NCBI RefSeq assembly: GCF_004361855.1
Contig: NZ_SNWQ01000011.1
Location: 62,001 to 126,000 of the forward strand
Length of the DNA stretch: 64,000 bases
Source of the DNA: Kribbella caucasensis
Lineage (GTDB): Bacteria > Actinomycetota > Actinomycetes > Propionibacteriales > Kribbellaceae
Direction: 5' to 3'
Below the pieces are notes generated by a model. That model did no database searches. It was not told the DNA's origin and was given only the letters and a program-made list of their open reading frames with translations. The translations under genes and the position numbers were made by a program. Shown here one piece after another: positions 34,524-42,879 of this stretch (positions within the stretch are counted from its first letter, which is position 1; each line of letters starts with the position of its first letter).

Positions 34524-35825
34524 ATGAGGATCGTCAGTCATGTGCGAAGGGTCCAGGGCCGGCGGCGACTGGTGGGCGCCGCGGTCGCCTTGGTCGCTCT
34601 GGTGGCGACCGCCTGCGGCGCGGGAGGCAGCGGCGCGGGCGGTTCGGAGGCCGGGCTGCGGGTGCTGGTCGAGGCCGGCGGGCACGCCGAGCTGCAGCCG
34701 GTCGCGGACGCCTACGAGAAGGAGACCGGCACCAAGGTCACCTTCGTGGAGTTGCCGTACGACGGCCTGTACGACCGGCTGTCGAGCGAGCTGTCGTCGG
34801 GATCGGTGTCGTTCGACGTGGCCGCGCTGGACGCGATCTGGCTGAAGAGCTTCGCCGCGGCCGTCAAACCGCTCGACGGCCTGTTCACCGACGAGGTCAA
34901 GGCAGACCTGTTCCCGGCCCTGTTGACCGAGGCGAAGGTGGACGGTGCGTACGTCGGCATGCCCGTCTGGACGAACGCCGAGATCCTCTACTACCGCAAG
35001 GATCTGTTCGACGACCCGGCCAACAAGTCGGCGTTCAAAGCCAGGTTCGGCTACGACCTCGTGCCGCCGAAGACTTGGCAGCAGTTCTCCGACGCAGCGC
35101 AGTTCTTCACCGGGAAGGGTCGCTACGGCACCGATGTCAAGGGCGCCGTGGAGACGGAGTACCTGGCCACGCTTCTCCAGGCGGGCGCGACGGACATGGT
35201 GCTCACCGGCGACGGCAAGGTCGATCTCGACAACCCGGCCGCGCTGACGGCGCTGGACTTCTACGCGGGCCTGAACACGAAGCTGAAGGTCAGCCCGCCC
35301 GGAGCGGCCCAGGTGGACTGGGCGGCCGCGCAGAACCTGTACAACCAGGGCAAGACGGCGATGCTGCGGTTCTGGGCGCACGCGTACACGCAGATCCCGG
35401 CCGACTCCCCGGCGAAGGGCAAGACCGGAGTGACGGTGCTGCCGGCCGGCCCGGCCGGAACGGCGGCCGTACCCGGCGCCTGGTACCTGTCGGTCCCGAA
35501 GGCCACCGGAAACGCAGAAGGCGCGGAGAAGTTCATCGAGTTCGCCTACCAGCACAACGATCTCGGTGTCCAGACCACCCTTGGGCTCGCGGCCCGTAAG
35601 TCGGCACTGCAGAAGTACGAGAAGCAGCCCGGCCACGAGAATCTGACCGCCCTGATCGCGGCCCTGGACGCGCCCGCGACCGCGCCGCGCCCGGCGAACG
35701 CGAAATGGCAGCAGATCGTCGACACGGTGCTGATCCCGATGCTGCAGAAGGCGGTCGTCCCGGGTGCGGACAACGCCGCCCTGCTCAAGGAGGCCCAGGC
35801 CAAGACCGAATCACTTCTGAAATAG
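34524..35825 (+). CDS. Sugar ABC transporter substrate-binding lipoprotein (CUT1)
   Basis: This 433-residue lipoprotein has a signal peptide ending in the lipobox VATAC and a family-1 extracellular solute-binding domain (VADAYEKETGTKVTFVELPY; MPVWTNAEILYYRKDLF; GAWYLSVPKATGN). It should deliver an oligosaccharide to the two permeases encoded next. The ATG at 34524 follows GGAGGG (34514-34519). No ATPase gene is in the cluster, so a shared MsiK-type ATPase encoded elsewhere probably powers uptake, as is usual for actinomycete CUT1 systems. Confidence 0.93.
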   Translation: MRIVSHVRRVQGRRRLVGAAVALVALVATACGAGGSGAGGSEAGLRVLVEAGGHAELQPVADAYEKETGTKVTFVELPYDGLYDRLSSELSSGSVSFDVAALDAIWLKSFAAAVKPLDGLFTDEVKADLFPALLTEAKVDGAYVGMPVWTNAEILYYRKDLFDDPANKSAFKARFGYDLVPPKTWQQFSDAAQFFTGKGRYGTDVKGAVETEYLATLLQAGATDMVLTGDGKVDLDNPAALTALDFYAGLNTKLKVSPPGAAQVDWAAAQNLYNQGKTAMLRFWAHAYTQIPADSPAKGKTGVTVLPAGPAGTAAVPGAWYLSVPKATGNAEGAEKFIEFAYQHNDLGVQTTLGLAARKSALQKYEKQPGHENLTALIAALDAPATAPRPANAKWQQIVDTVLIPMLQKAVVPGADNAALLKEAQAKTESLLK

Positions 35826-35851
35826 ACCGCACCGAGAGGAAGGCTCAGCTC

Positions 35852-36745
35852 GTGCGCAGAGTCGATGACCGCACCTTCGCCACCTTGCTGATGGCGCCGG
35901 CCGCAGTCTTCCTGGCAGTGTTCGTCGCCTGGCCGCTGGTGCGCCTGGTCGTCGACAGCTTCTTCGAGATCTCGCCCATCGCCGACGGGCCGCGCTCTTT
36001 CGTCGGACTCGGCAACTACCTGCAGGCGCTGCGGTCGGAGGAGTTCACCGGCGCGGCGGTCCGGACGGCCGGCTACACCGCGCTCGTGGTGACGGCGGAG
36101 TTCGTGCTCGGGTTGGCGGCCGCGCTGCTCTTCTCGTTGCTGGGTACCCGGTCGGCGGTCTTCCGCACCGTCTTCCTCTACCCGCTGATGATCGCGCCGG
36201 TGGTCGCCGGCCTGCTCTGGCGGTTCCTGCTGATCGACAACTTCGGCATCGTCAACGAACTGCTCAGCCGGATCGGGATCCTGCCCGGAGCGGATGCGAT
36301 CGGCTGGCTCAGCAACCCGGACATCGTGCTGTTCTCGGTCGCGATCCCGGACATCTGGCTCACCACGTCGTTCATGACCCTGGTCATCTTCGCCGGGCTG
36401 CAGAACGTTCCGGGCGAGGTGATCGAGGCGGCCCGCATCGACGGGGCACCGGCGGTGTCGATGCTGTTCCGCATCATCCTGCCGTTGCTCCGGCCGGTGA
36501 TCGCGGTCGCGCTGATCGTTCGCGGTATCGACGCGGCCAAGGCGTTCGACATCATCCTGATCCAGACCCGGGGCGGGCCGGAGAACGCCTCCCAGACGCT
36601 CAGCCTGCTCATCTACCAGACCATGATCCGGTTCGGGGATCCAGGCCTGGCCAGTGCGATGGCCACCATGTACCTCGTCGTGATGTTGCTCGTCGCAACC
36701 ATCGCGGTCTGGTTCATCTGGCGACCGGGGGCGGTACGGCAATGA
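35852..36745 (+). CDS. Sugar ABC transporter permease (MalF type)
   Basis: This 297-residue permease has six membrane helices and the EAA loop (GEVIEAARIDGAPAVSMLFRI) of CUT1 permeases that contacts the ATPase. GTG at 35852 follows GAGGAAGG (35836-35843). Its stop overlaps the ATG of the second permease (ATGA, 36742-36745). It forms the channel with the MalG-type subunit. Confidence 0.94.
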   Translation: MRRVDDRTFATLLMAPAAVFLAVFVAWPLVRLVVDSFFEISPIADGPRSFVGLGNYLQALRSEEFTGAAVRTAGYTALVVTAEFVLGLAAALLFSLLGTRSAVFRTVFLYPLMIAPVVAGLLWRFLLIDNFGIVNELLSRIGILPGADAIGWLSNPDIVLFSVAIPDIWLTTSFMTLVIFAGLQNVPGEVIEAARIDGAPAVSMLFRIILPLLRPVIAVALIVRGIDAAKAFDIILIQTRGGPENASQTLSLLIYQTMIRFGDPGLASAMATMYLVVMLLVATIAVWFIWRPGAVRQ

Positions 36746-37581
36746 ACGGTCTCGTCGTCCGCGGGCCGGGCACCCGTGCCCTGCTCTGGTCCCTGCTCGT
36801 CGCCGTCCTCGTCCTCTACGGCTTCCCCTTCGCCTACCTGCTGCTCACCTCGTTCAAGACGCCGCTAGACACGATCGCGGTGCCGCCGACGGTGCTGCCG
36901 CAGCACTGGACGACAGCGAACTACGCCGACGCGCTGAGCCGGGACGGCGTCGTACCATCGCTGATCAACAGCACGACCACGGCGATCCTGAGCACCCTGC
37001 TCTCGTTGCTGCTGGCCGTACCCGCGGCGTACGGCATCACCCGGTTCCGGACGCTGCCGGGGCGAGTGTTCATCATGGGCGCGCTCGTGGCCCGGATGGT
37101 GCCACCGGTCGCGATCGGCATTCCCCTGTTGTCGATGATCCGGGCGCTGGGGCTGATCGACACGCCGGCCGGCCTCGCGATCGCCCACACGACCCTGTCG
37201 TTGCCATTGTCCATCTGGCTGATGGCGAGCTTCTTCGAGGCCGTACCCGACGAGCTCGACGAGGCGGCCGTGGTGGACGGTTGCGGCCGGCTGACGGCGC
37301 TTTGGTACGTCGTACTCCCGGTGGTGACGGGAGGTCTCGCGGTGACCGCGATCTTCGCGTTCCTGGCGTCCTGGAACGAGTTCCTGTTCGCACTGCTGCT
37401 CACCTCGGTGCGAGCGCAGACCACCCCGATCGTGATCGCCAACTTCCAGACCCAGTTCGGCCTGGACTGGGGCGCCATGACCGCGCTGGCGGCGATCTAC
37501 TCGGTGCCCGTCATCCTGCTCACCCTGATCCTCCAGCGGCACATCGTCGCTGGCCTCACCCTCGGCGCCGTCAAGGGCTGA
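36742..37581 (+). CDS. Sugar ABC transporter permease (MalG type)
   Basis: This 279-residue permease has six membrane helices, the LLLTSFKTPLDT start typical of MalG-type subunits and the EAA loop (DELDEAAVVDGCGRLTAL). The gene is coupled to the MalF-type permease and is followed 25 nt later by the DUF2961 gene. The cluster order therefore ties import to intracellular breakdown. Confidence 0.94.
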   Translation: MNGLVVRGPGTRALLWSLLVAVLVLYGFPFAYLLLTSFKTPLDTIAVPPTVLPQHWTTANYADALSRDGVVPSLINSTTTAILSTLLSLLLAVPAAYGITRFRTLPGRVFIMGALVARMVPPVAIGIPLLSMIRALGLIDTPAGLAIAHTTLSLPLSIWLMASFFEAVPDELDEAAVVDGCGRLTALWYVVLPVVTGGLAVTAIFAFLASWNEFLFALLLTSVRAQTTPIVIANFQTQFGLDWGAMTALAAIYSVPVILLTLILQRHIVAGLTLGAVKG

Positions 37582-37606
37582 GTAACGACGAAAGGCGAAC
37601 GCACAG

Positions 37607-38728
37607 ATGGACTTCTGGCAGCCCAACAGTCCGCTCGGCGGCTTGGCACACGTCAAGACCAGCCGGTCCCGCCGGTCCTCCAGCTGGGACACCAGCGGCG
37701 GCAACCGGGACTTCAAGGTGGTCGCACCAGGCGAGACGTTCGTCCTCGCGGACCTCGAGGGCGCCGGCCGGATCGAGCACATCTGGCTGACTACCCGGTG
37801 CTACTCGGAGAAGTACCTGCGCAAGCTGGTGCTGGAGATGTTCTGGGACGGCGAGGACAACCCGAGCGTCCGGGCTCCGCTCGGCGACTTCTTCGGGGTC
37901 GGGCACGCGACCTGCACGCACTACGTGTCGCTGCCGTTGAGCATGGTGTTCGGTCCGCGCCGGGGTCCGAAAGGCCCGTTCGCGGCCGCGATGAACAGCT
38001 ACTTCCCGATGCCGTTCGGCTCGTCCGCGCGGATCCAGCTCCGCAACGAGAGCGATGCGCCGATCGAGAATCTCTTCTACTACGTCGACTACCAGCTGAC
38101 CGACGAGCCGATCCCGGACGATGTCGCGCGGTTCTGCGCCTACTACCGGCAGGAGAAGCCGACCACACCGGTTGTGCACGAGTCCGATCTCCAGAACCCG
38201 GCCCCGTGGGACCTGCCCGGCAGCAACCTGACCGGTGCGGAGAACTACGTGATCCTCGACGCGGCCGGCAAGGGTCACTTCGTCGGCTGTGTGCTCAGCA
38301 TCGACAACTTCAACGCCTCGAACCAGCAGTTCAGCTGGCCGGGGGAGGGTGATGACATGTTCTTCATCGACGGCGAGCAGTGGCCGCCGTCGTTGCACGG
38401 CACCGGGACCGAGGACTACTTCAACGCCGCCTGGGGGTTCCCGAGCGGGGCGTACGCCGGTCCCTACCACGGGATCAGCCTGGCCAGCAGTCCGCAGGAG
38501 CACTTCGGCCTGTGGAGCATGTACCGCTTCCACATCGAGGACCCGGTGCGGTTCGAGAAGTCGCTGCGGTTCTCGATCGAGCACGGGCATGCCAACGATC
38601 AGGGCAACGACTACTCGAGCGTGGCGTACTGGTACCAGGTACTGCCGCATGCCGAGCACGCCGAACTGCCCAGGGTGGAAGATCGTCTTCCACGGCGGTG
38701 GCCGGAGCACGGTCTCTGGGACGAGTGA
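37607..38728 (+). CDS. DUF2961 / GH172-family glycoside hydrolase
   Basis: This 373-residue protein has no signal peptide, so it is cytoplasmic. It matches the DUF2961 family, now GH172, with the hallmarks RIEHIWLTT, FFGVGH, MPFGSSARIQLRNES and LHGTGTEDYFNAAWGF. E269 in the TED motif lines up with the reported nucleophile region of the bifidobacterial alpha-D-fructofuranosidase/difructose dianhydride I enzyme. Other family members are D-arabinofuranosidases. It forms an operon with a CUT1 importer, a LacI-type regulator and a GH32-like protein, which favours a fructose-containing or furanoside oligosaccharide as substrate. Confidence 0.88.
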   Translation: MDFWQPNSPLGGLAHVKTSRSRRSSSWDTSGGNRDFKVVAPGETFVLADLEGAGRIEHIWLTTRCYSEKYLRKLVLEMFWDGEDNPSVRAPLGDFFGVGHATCTHYVSLPLSMVFGPRRGPKGPFAAAMNSYFPMPFGSSARIQLRNESDAPIENLFYYVDYQLTDEPIPDDVARFCAYYRQEKPTTPVVHESDLQNPAPWDLPGSNLTGAENYVILDAAGKGHFVGCVLSIDNFNASNQQFSWPGEGDDMFFIDGEQWPPSLHGTGTEDYFNAAWGFPSGAYAGPYHGISLASSPQEHFGLWSMYRFHIEDPVRFEKSLRFSIEHGHANDQGNDYSSVAYWYQVLPHAEHAELPRVEDRLPRRWPEHGLWDE

Positions 38729-38759
38729 GACGCCGCGACCGAAGACGAGAGGAGGCGTA

Positions 38760-39806
38760 GTGGCCCGGATAGGGATCCGCCAAGTGGCCGCGGAGGCGGG
38801 TGTGTCGATGACCACGGTCTCGCATGTGCTCAACGACGTGCCGAACGCCCAGGTCCGCGCCGAGACCCGGGAACGCGTCCTGCTCGCGGCTCAACGGCTG
38901 GGCTACACCCCGAACCGGATGGCCCGCAGCCTGCGGACCCGCCGTACCGGTGCGCTCGGACTGATCAGCGACTCGATCGCGACGACGCCGTACGCCGGCC
39001 AGCTGATCCTCGGCGCCCAGCGGGCCGCCCAGGAGCACGGCTACATGATCGTGCTGTTCAACACCGAGGACGACCCGGTGGTGGAGGAACGGGAGTTACA
39101 GGCCCTGACGGACTACCAGGTGGACGGCGTCATCTACGCGACGATGTACCACCGAGTGGTGTCCGTCCCGCAGGCGCTGGCCAACCGGCCGCTGGTTCTC
39201 CTCGACGCCGAGCCCGCCGATGCTCAGGCGGTCGACGGTGACAAGGGCGGCGGGGTGCCGTGGGTAGTACCCGATGAAGTCGCCGGCGGCCGAACGGCGA
39301 CCGAGGAGCTGACCGCGAACGGCCACCGGCGGATCGGGTTCGTGACTAACGTCGACGACGTGCCGGCGACCTCCGGGCGGCTGCAGGGATACCAGGAAGC
39401 GCTCGCCGCGGCCGGTCTGCAGTTCGATCCCGCACTCGTGATCAGCGACGAGTCGGAGAGCTGGGGCGGGTACCGGGCTGCCCGATTTCTGTTGGAGCGC
39501 GGCGACCGGCCGACCGCGCTCTTCTGCTACAACGACCGGATGGCGATGGGCGCATACCGTGCCGCCGCCGAACTGGGGCTGCGGATCCCGGGCGATCTCT
39601 CCGTCGTCGGGTTCGACGACCAGGAGCTGATCACCCTCGGGCTCTATCCCGAACTCACGTCGGTCGCGCTGCCACATTTCGACATGGGCTACTGGGCCGG
39701 CGAACGGCTGGTGGAGGTTCTCGACGACACCGACCAGTCCGCGCCGGTCAGCCGACTGACCATGCCGTGCCCACTCGTCCGCCGCTCGTCGGTCGCACCT
39801 GTCTGA
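38760..39806 (+). CDS. LacI-family regulator of the GH172/GH32-like operon
   Basis: This 348-residue repressor has the LacI helix-turn-helix (IGIRQVAAEAGVSMTTVSHV) and a sugar-sensing core (ALFCYNDRMAMGAYRAAAEL; LSVVGFDDQELITLGLYPEL). GTG at 38760 follows AGGAGG (38750-38755). It lies inside the operon between the GH172 and GH32-like genes, and the AAACGTTT operators at 34463-34491 are its expected targets. Confidence 0.93.
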   Translation: MARIGIRQVAAEAGVSMTTVSHVLNDVPNAQVRAETRERVLLAAQRLGYTPNRMARSLRTRRTGALGLISDSIATTPYAGQLILGAQRAAQEHGYMIVLFNTEDDPVVEERELQALTDYQVDGVIYATMYHRVVSVPQALANRPLVLLDAEPADAQAVDGDKGGGVPWVVPDEVAGGRTATEELTANGHRRIGFVTNVDDVPATSGRLQGYQEALAAAGLQFDPALVISDESESWGGYRAARFLLERGDRPTALFCYNDRMAMGAYRAAAELGLRIPGDLSVVGFDDQELITLGLYPELTSVALPHFDMGYWAGERLVEVLDDTDQSAPVSRLTMPCPLVRRSSVAPV

Positions 39807-39816
39807 AAGGTTGTGC

Positions 39817-40770
39817 GTGTTCAAGACATCAGCGTCCTGGGTCTGGGATTTCTGGTTCGCCGACGACGGTGAACGGTTCCACCTGTTCTTCCTCAAGGCG
39901 TCCCGGGCCCTGCACGACCCCGACCGCCGGCACTGGCGCGCGACCATCGGCCACGCCGTCTCCACCGACCTGGTGGAGTGGACCGAGGTCGCCGACGCGT
40001 TGGTTCCGTCCGACGGGCCGGCGTTCGACGACCTCGCCACCTGGACCGGCTCCGTGCTGCGCGGACCGGACGACCGCTGGCGGCTGTTCTACACCGGAGT
40101 GGACCGGGCCGGGCAGGGGCTGGTCCAGCGCATCGGTTGCGCCGTCTCGGACGACCTCACCACCTGGCACCGCGTCTCGGACAGGCCGATGACCGAGCCG
40201 GACCCGCGCTGGTACGAGCGCCTTGCCGATGGTCAGTGGCCGGACGAGGCCTGGCGTGATCCGTGGGTCTTTCCGGATCCGGACGGTGCCGGCTGGCACA
40301 TGCTGGTCACTGCCCGCGCCAACGTGGGCCCCGCCGACGAGCGCGGAGTCGTCGGATATGCGACCTCGACCGACCTCGAGCACTGGATCGTCGGGCCACC
40401 GCTGAGCATGGCCGGTGCCGGCTTCGGCCAGCTGGAGGTTCTCCAGGTCGCGACCGTCGAGGGCCGTGCGGTGATGCTGTTCTCGTGCATGACCGCGGAG
40501 CTGTCCGAGGAGCGGCGGGCGCGCGGCGAAACCGGCGGGATCTGGGCGGTCGACCTCGACAAGCCGACCGGGCCGTACGACGTGGCCGGCGCCTACCGCC
40601 TGCACGACGAGTCCCTCTACGTCGGCCGCCTCATCAAGGACCGCTCCGGACGATGGGTCATGCTCGCCTTCCGCAACCTCACCCCTGGCGGCGGATTCGT
40701 CGGCGAGATCACCGACCCGATGCCAGTGCACTGGGACGACGACGGCCGGCTCCGCCTCAATTCGGCGTGA
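39817..40770 (+). CDS. GH32-like (clan J) beta-propeller glycosidase
   Basis: This 317-residue single-domain protein lacks a signal peptide and the usual GH32 C-terminal beta-sandwich. It has the five-bladed propeller pattern of clan GH-J. D11 (VWDFWF) replaces the WMNDPN nucleophile motif, the RDP motif is intact with D148 (AWRDPWVF), and E207 (GQLEVLQV) takes the acid/base position. It could be an intracellular beta-fructosidase or fructotransferase; a GH43-like role is the alternative. GTG at 39817 follows GAAAGG. It ends in a 14-bp convergent overlap with fahA. Confidence 0.8.
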   Translation: MFKTSASWVWDFWFADDGERFHLFFLKASRALHDPDRRHWRATIGHAVSTDLVEWTEVADALVPSDGPAFDDLATWTGSVLRGPDDRWRLFYTGVDRAGQGLVQRIGCAVSDDLTTWHRVSDRPMTEPDPRWYERLADGQWPDEAWRDPWVFPDPDGAGWHMLVTARANVGPADERGVVGYATSTDLEHWIVGPPLSMAGAGFGQLEVLQVATVEGRAVMLFSCMTAELSEERRARGETGGIWAVDLDKPTGPYDVAGAYRLHDESLYVGRLIKDRSGRWVMLAFRNLTPGGGFVGEITDPMPVHWDDDGRLRLNSA

Positions 40771-41956
40771 TCCGGCCGGTCACCTCGCCGAGACCGATTC
40801 GGGAGCCGTCAGCGGTCGTGGCCCATCCGGAGATGGTGATCTCGTCGCCATCGGCCAGGAAGGTGCGCTCCTCGCCGTTGACCAGGAGCGGCTCGCGACC
40901 GCCCCAGGTGAGCTCGATGAACGAACCCCGCTGGTCCTGCTCCGCGCCCGACACCGTCCCGGAGGCGAACAGGTCCCCGGTCCGGACCGAGGCGCCGTTC
41001 ACCGAGAGGTGCGCGAGCATCTGCGCCGGCGACCAGTACATGTCTTTGTACGGCGGGCTGCTCACCAACTGCCCGTTCCAGAAGACCTCGAAGGTGATGT
41101 CGTAGTTCACCAGGTTCGCCCCGGCCAGGTACGGCAGCACCGGCGGATCCTGCGGCGGGAGCGGTACGGCGGCACCGCGGAGCGCCTCCAGCGACACCAC
41201 CCAGGGCGAGATCGACGTGGCGAACGACTTGCCCAGGAACGGCCCGAGCGGCACGTACTCCCATGCCTGCAGGTCCCTGGCCGACCAGTCGTTCACCAGC
41301 ACCACGCCGTACACGTGCTCCTCGAAGGCGCCCACCGACACCGGCCGGCCGAGCGCGGACGGCGTACCGACGACGAAGCCGAGCTCCACCTCGATGTCCA
41401 GCCGTTCCGACGGTCCATACGCCGGGACGTCGGCGCCGGGTGGTTTGCGTTGTCCGGCGGGGCGGAAGATGTCGGTGCCGCTGGCAACGACCGTGCCGGC
41501 CCGGCCGTGATAGCCGACGGGGAGGTGTTTCCAGTTCGGCAGCAGGGGTTCGGAGTCCGGGCGGAACAGCCGGCCGAGGTTCGTCGCGTGCTGTTCGGAG
41601 GCGTAGAAGTCGACGTAGTCGGCGACCTCGAACGGCAGTTGCATCGTCACCGCGGAGAGCGGGATCAGGTGCGGCTCGACGGTGTCGCGGTCGTTCTCGT
41701 TGCGAACGAGGTCGAGCAGCCACTCCCGGGTCGCGTGCCAGGCGGGCCGGCCGAGGGCGAGGAAGGCGTTCAGTGTCGGCTCCGCGAACAGCTGCGACCC
41801 GTCCAGCATCTGCGCCGAGGCGACCGGGGCCAGGTCGATCAGGTGGTCGCCGATCGCGGCGCCAATCCGCGGCTCCTCGTCGCCGAACCTGAACACGCCG
41901 AGCGGGAGGTTCTCCGGCCCGAAGGGTGAGCCCTCGGGAATGTCGATCCAGGTCAC
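40757..41956 (-). CDS. fahA: Fumarylacetoacetase
   Basis: This 399-residue enzyme splits fumarylacetoacetate to fumarate and acetoacetate, the last step of tyrosine breakdown. It has the family N-terminal domain (FGPENLPLGVFRFGD) and the catalytic FAH domain with SEQHATNLGRLFRP, LPVGYHGRAGTVVASGTDI, DIEVELGFVVG and NDWSARDLQAWEY. The metal-binding acids (D/E/E) are within these motifs. GTG at 41956 overlaps the stop of the gene before it (GTGA), so the two are translationally coupled. Confidence 0.95.
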   Translation of the reverse strand: MTWIDIPEGSPFGPENLPLGVFRFGDEEPRIGAAIGDHLIDLAPVASAQMLDGSQLFAEPTLNAFLALGRPAWHATREWLLDLVRNENDRDTVEPHLIPLSAVTMQLPFEVADYVDFYASEQHATNLGRLFRPDSEPLLPNWKHLPVGYHGRAGTVVASGTDIFRPAGQRKPPGADVPAYGPSERLDIEVELGFVVGTPSALGRPVSVGAFEEHVYGVVLVNDWSARDLQAWEYVPLGPFLGKSFATSISPWVVSLEALRGAAVPLPPQDPPVLPYLAGANLVNYDITFEVFWNGQLVSSPPYKDMYWSPAQMLAHLSVNGASVRTGDLFASGTVSGAEQDQRGSFIELTWGGREPLLVNGEERTFLADGDEITISGWATTADGSRIGLGEVTGRITPN

Positions 41957-42807
41957 GTGGTCTCCATCAGCCGCAGCGCGGCCAGGTCGTGGCGGGGGTC
42001 GTCGATACTGCAGGATCCGAACGAGGTGAACCACCGGCGGACGCCGGCGGCCTGGTCGTCCGGCAACTCGTGGGCCTGGGCGGCGAGGCTCTCGCCGTCG
42101 CGGTTCGCCAGGATCGCGGCCACCTCGTCCTGCGCGGCGCCGTCCAGCGAGGCCCGGGTGCTGAGCAGCAGGTTGAGGAATCCGTGGTGCTCGAATCCGG
42201 TGTCCGTGGCGGTATGCCGGATGGCGTGGTGCAGGCCGGCTGTGCACTTGAACGCCACCTCGCGATCCAGGCAGGCGGTGATGAAGGCGGCGACCTCGTC
42301 CGCGGTCGGGAACAGGGACGCGTCCAGCCCGCCGGTACGGAGCTTGGCCGCATACCCGGCGTCGGCGACCACGTCGAGCGCCCGCTCCCAGGCGCCGTCC
42401 AGGCCGATCTCGACGAACGCGTTCTCCTCGTCCAGGCAGCCGTCGCAGGCGCGGACCACGCGCAGCGCGTTGCGGGACAGGTCCTCCTCGGCGCGCAGCC
42501 GGACCTCGACCGCGACGACACGCAAGTGTTCGTTCTTGTCGCTGAACTTGATCGCCGGTTCGATCCCACCGGCGCCACCGGTGATCACCACGGTGGTGTC
42601 GAGCGGCGTTTCACCGGTCTTCGCGGCCTCGTCGGCCACCTTCATCAGGTCTTCGTCAGCGCAGACGAACGCGCCGACCAGGTCGGCGTACGGCGACTTC
42701 CGGTGCTCGCGGTAGGCGGCCACCGCCTCGGGCAGGGGCAGGTTCCCGGGCGGGAACATCGAGGCGTCGTCGACCAGGTGCCGGAACAGGGCAGGGACGG
42801 TTGACAT
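41953..42807 (-). CDS. Conserved protein of unknown function between hmgA and fahA
   Basis: This 284-residue soluble protein has no signal or membrane segment. It has an alternating alpha/beta pattern and a cluster of histidines and acids (TAGLHHAIRHTATDTGFEHHG; CDGCLDEENAFVEIGLDG) that could bind metal. I do not recognise a named family. It is divergent from hmgA and coupled to fahA by a GTGA overlap. Its position in the pathway is where maleylacetoacetate isomerase would be expected, and no isomerase gene is otherwise present. A role in that step is inference only. Confidence 0.7.
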   Translation of the reverse strand: MSTVPALFRHLVDDASMFPPGNLPLPEAVAAYREHRKSPYADLVGAFVCADEDLMKVADEAAKTGETPLDTTVVITGGAGGIEPAIKFSDKNEHLRVVAVEVRLRAEEDLSRNALRVVRACDGCLDEENAFVEIGLDGAWERALDVVADAGYAAKLRTGGLDASLFPTADEVAAFITACLDREVAFKCTAGLHHAIRHTATDTGFEHHGFLNLLLSTRASLDGAAQDEVAAILANRDGESLAAQAHELPDDQAAGVRRWFTSFGSCSIDDPRHDLAALRLMETT

Positions 42808-42817
42808 GCCTGCGAGC

Positions 42818-42865
42818 CTAACGGATGCTTTCGTTAAGCGGACACATATGTTCGATTAACGGACA
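42818..42865. promoter_or_regulatory. Repeated boxes in the hmgA/fahA divergent promoter
   Basis: TTCGTTAAGCGGACA (42830-42844) and TTCGATTAACGGACA (42851-42865) match at 12 of 15 positions and are 21 bp apart, two helical turns. A third half-copy, CTAACGGATG, is at 42818-42827. The box recurs in the hairpin after hppD and, degenerate, before the IclR gene at 23283. Confidence 0.6.
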
Positions 42866-42879
42866 GTGGCGAGGGAGTC

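Noticed and set aside
30560-40770. A single mucin-degrading system joining GH101 with the adjacent ABC importer
   Set aside because: The GH101 gene is divergent with its own promoter and lacks the AAACGTTT box, and the importer operon carries GH172 and GH32-like genes that fit other sugars.
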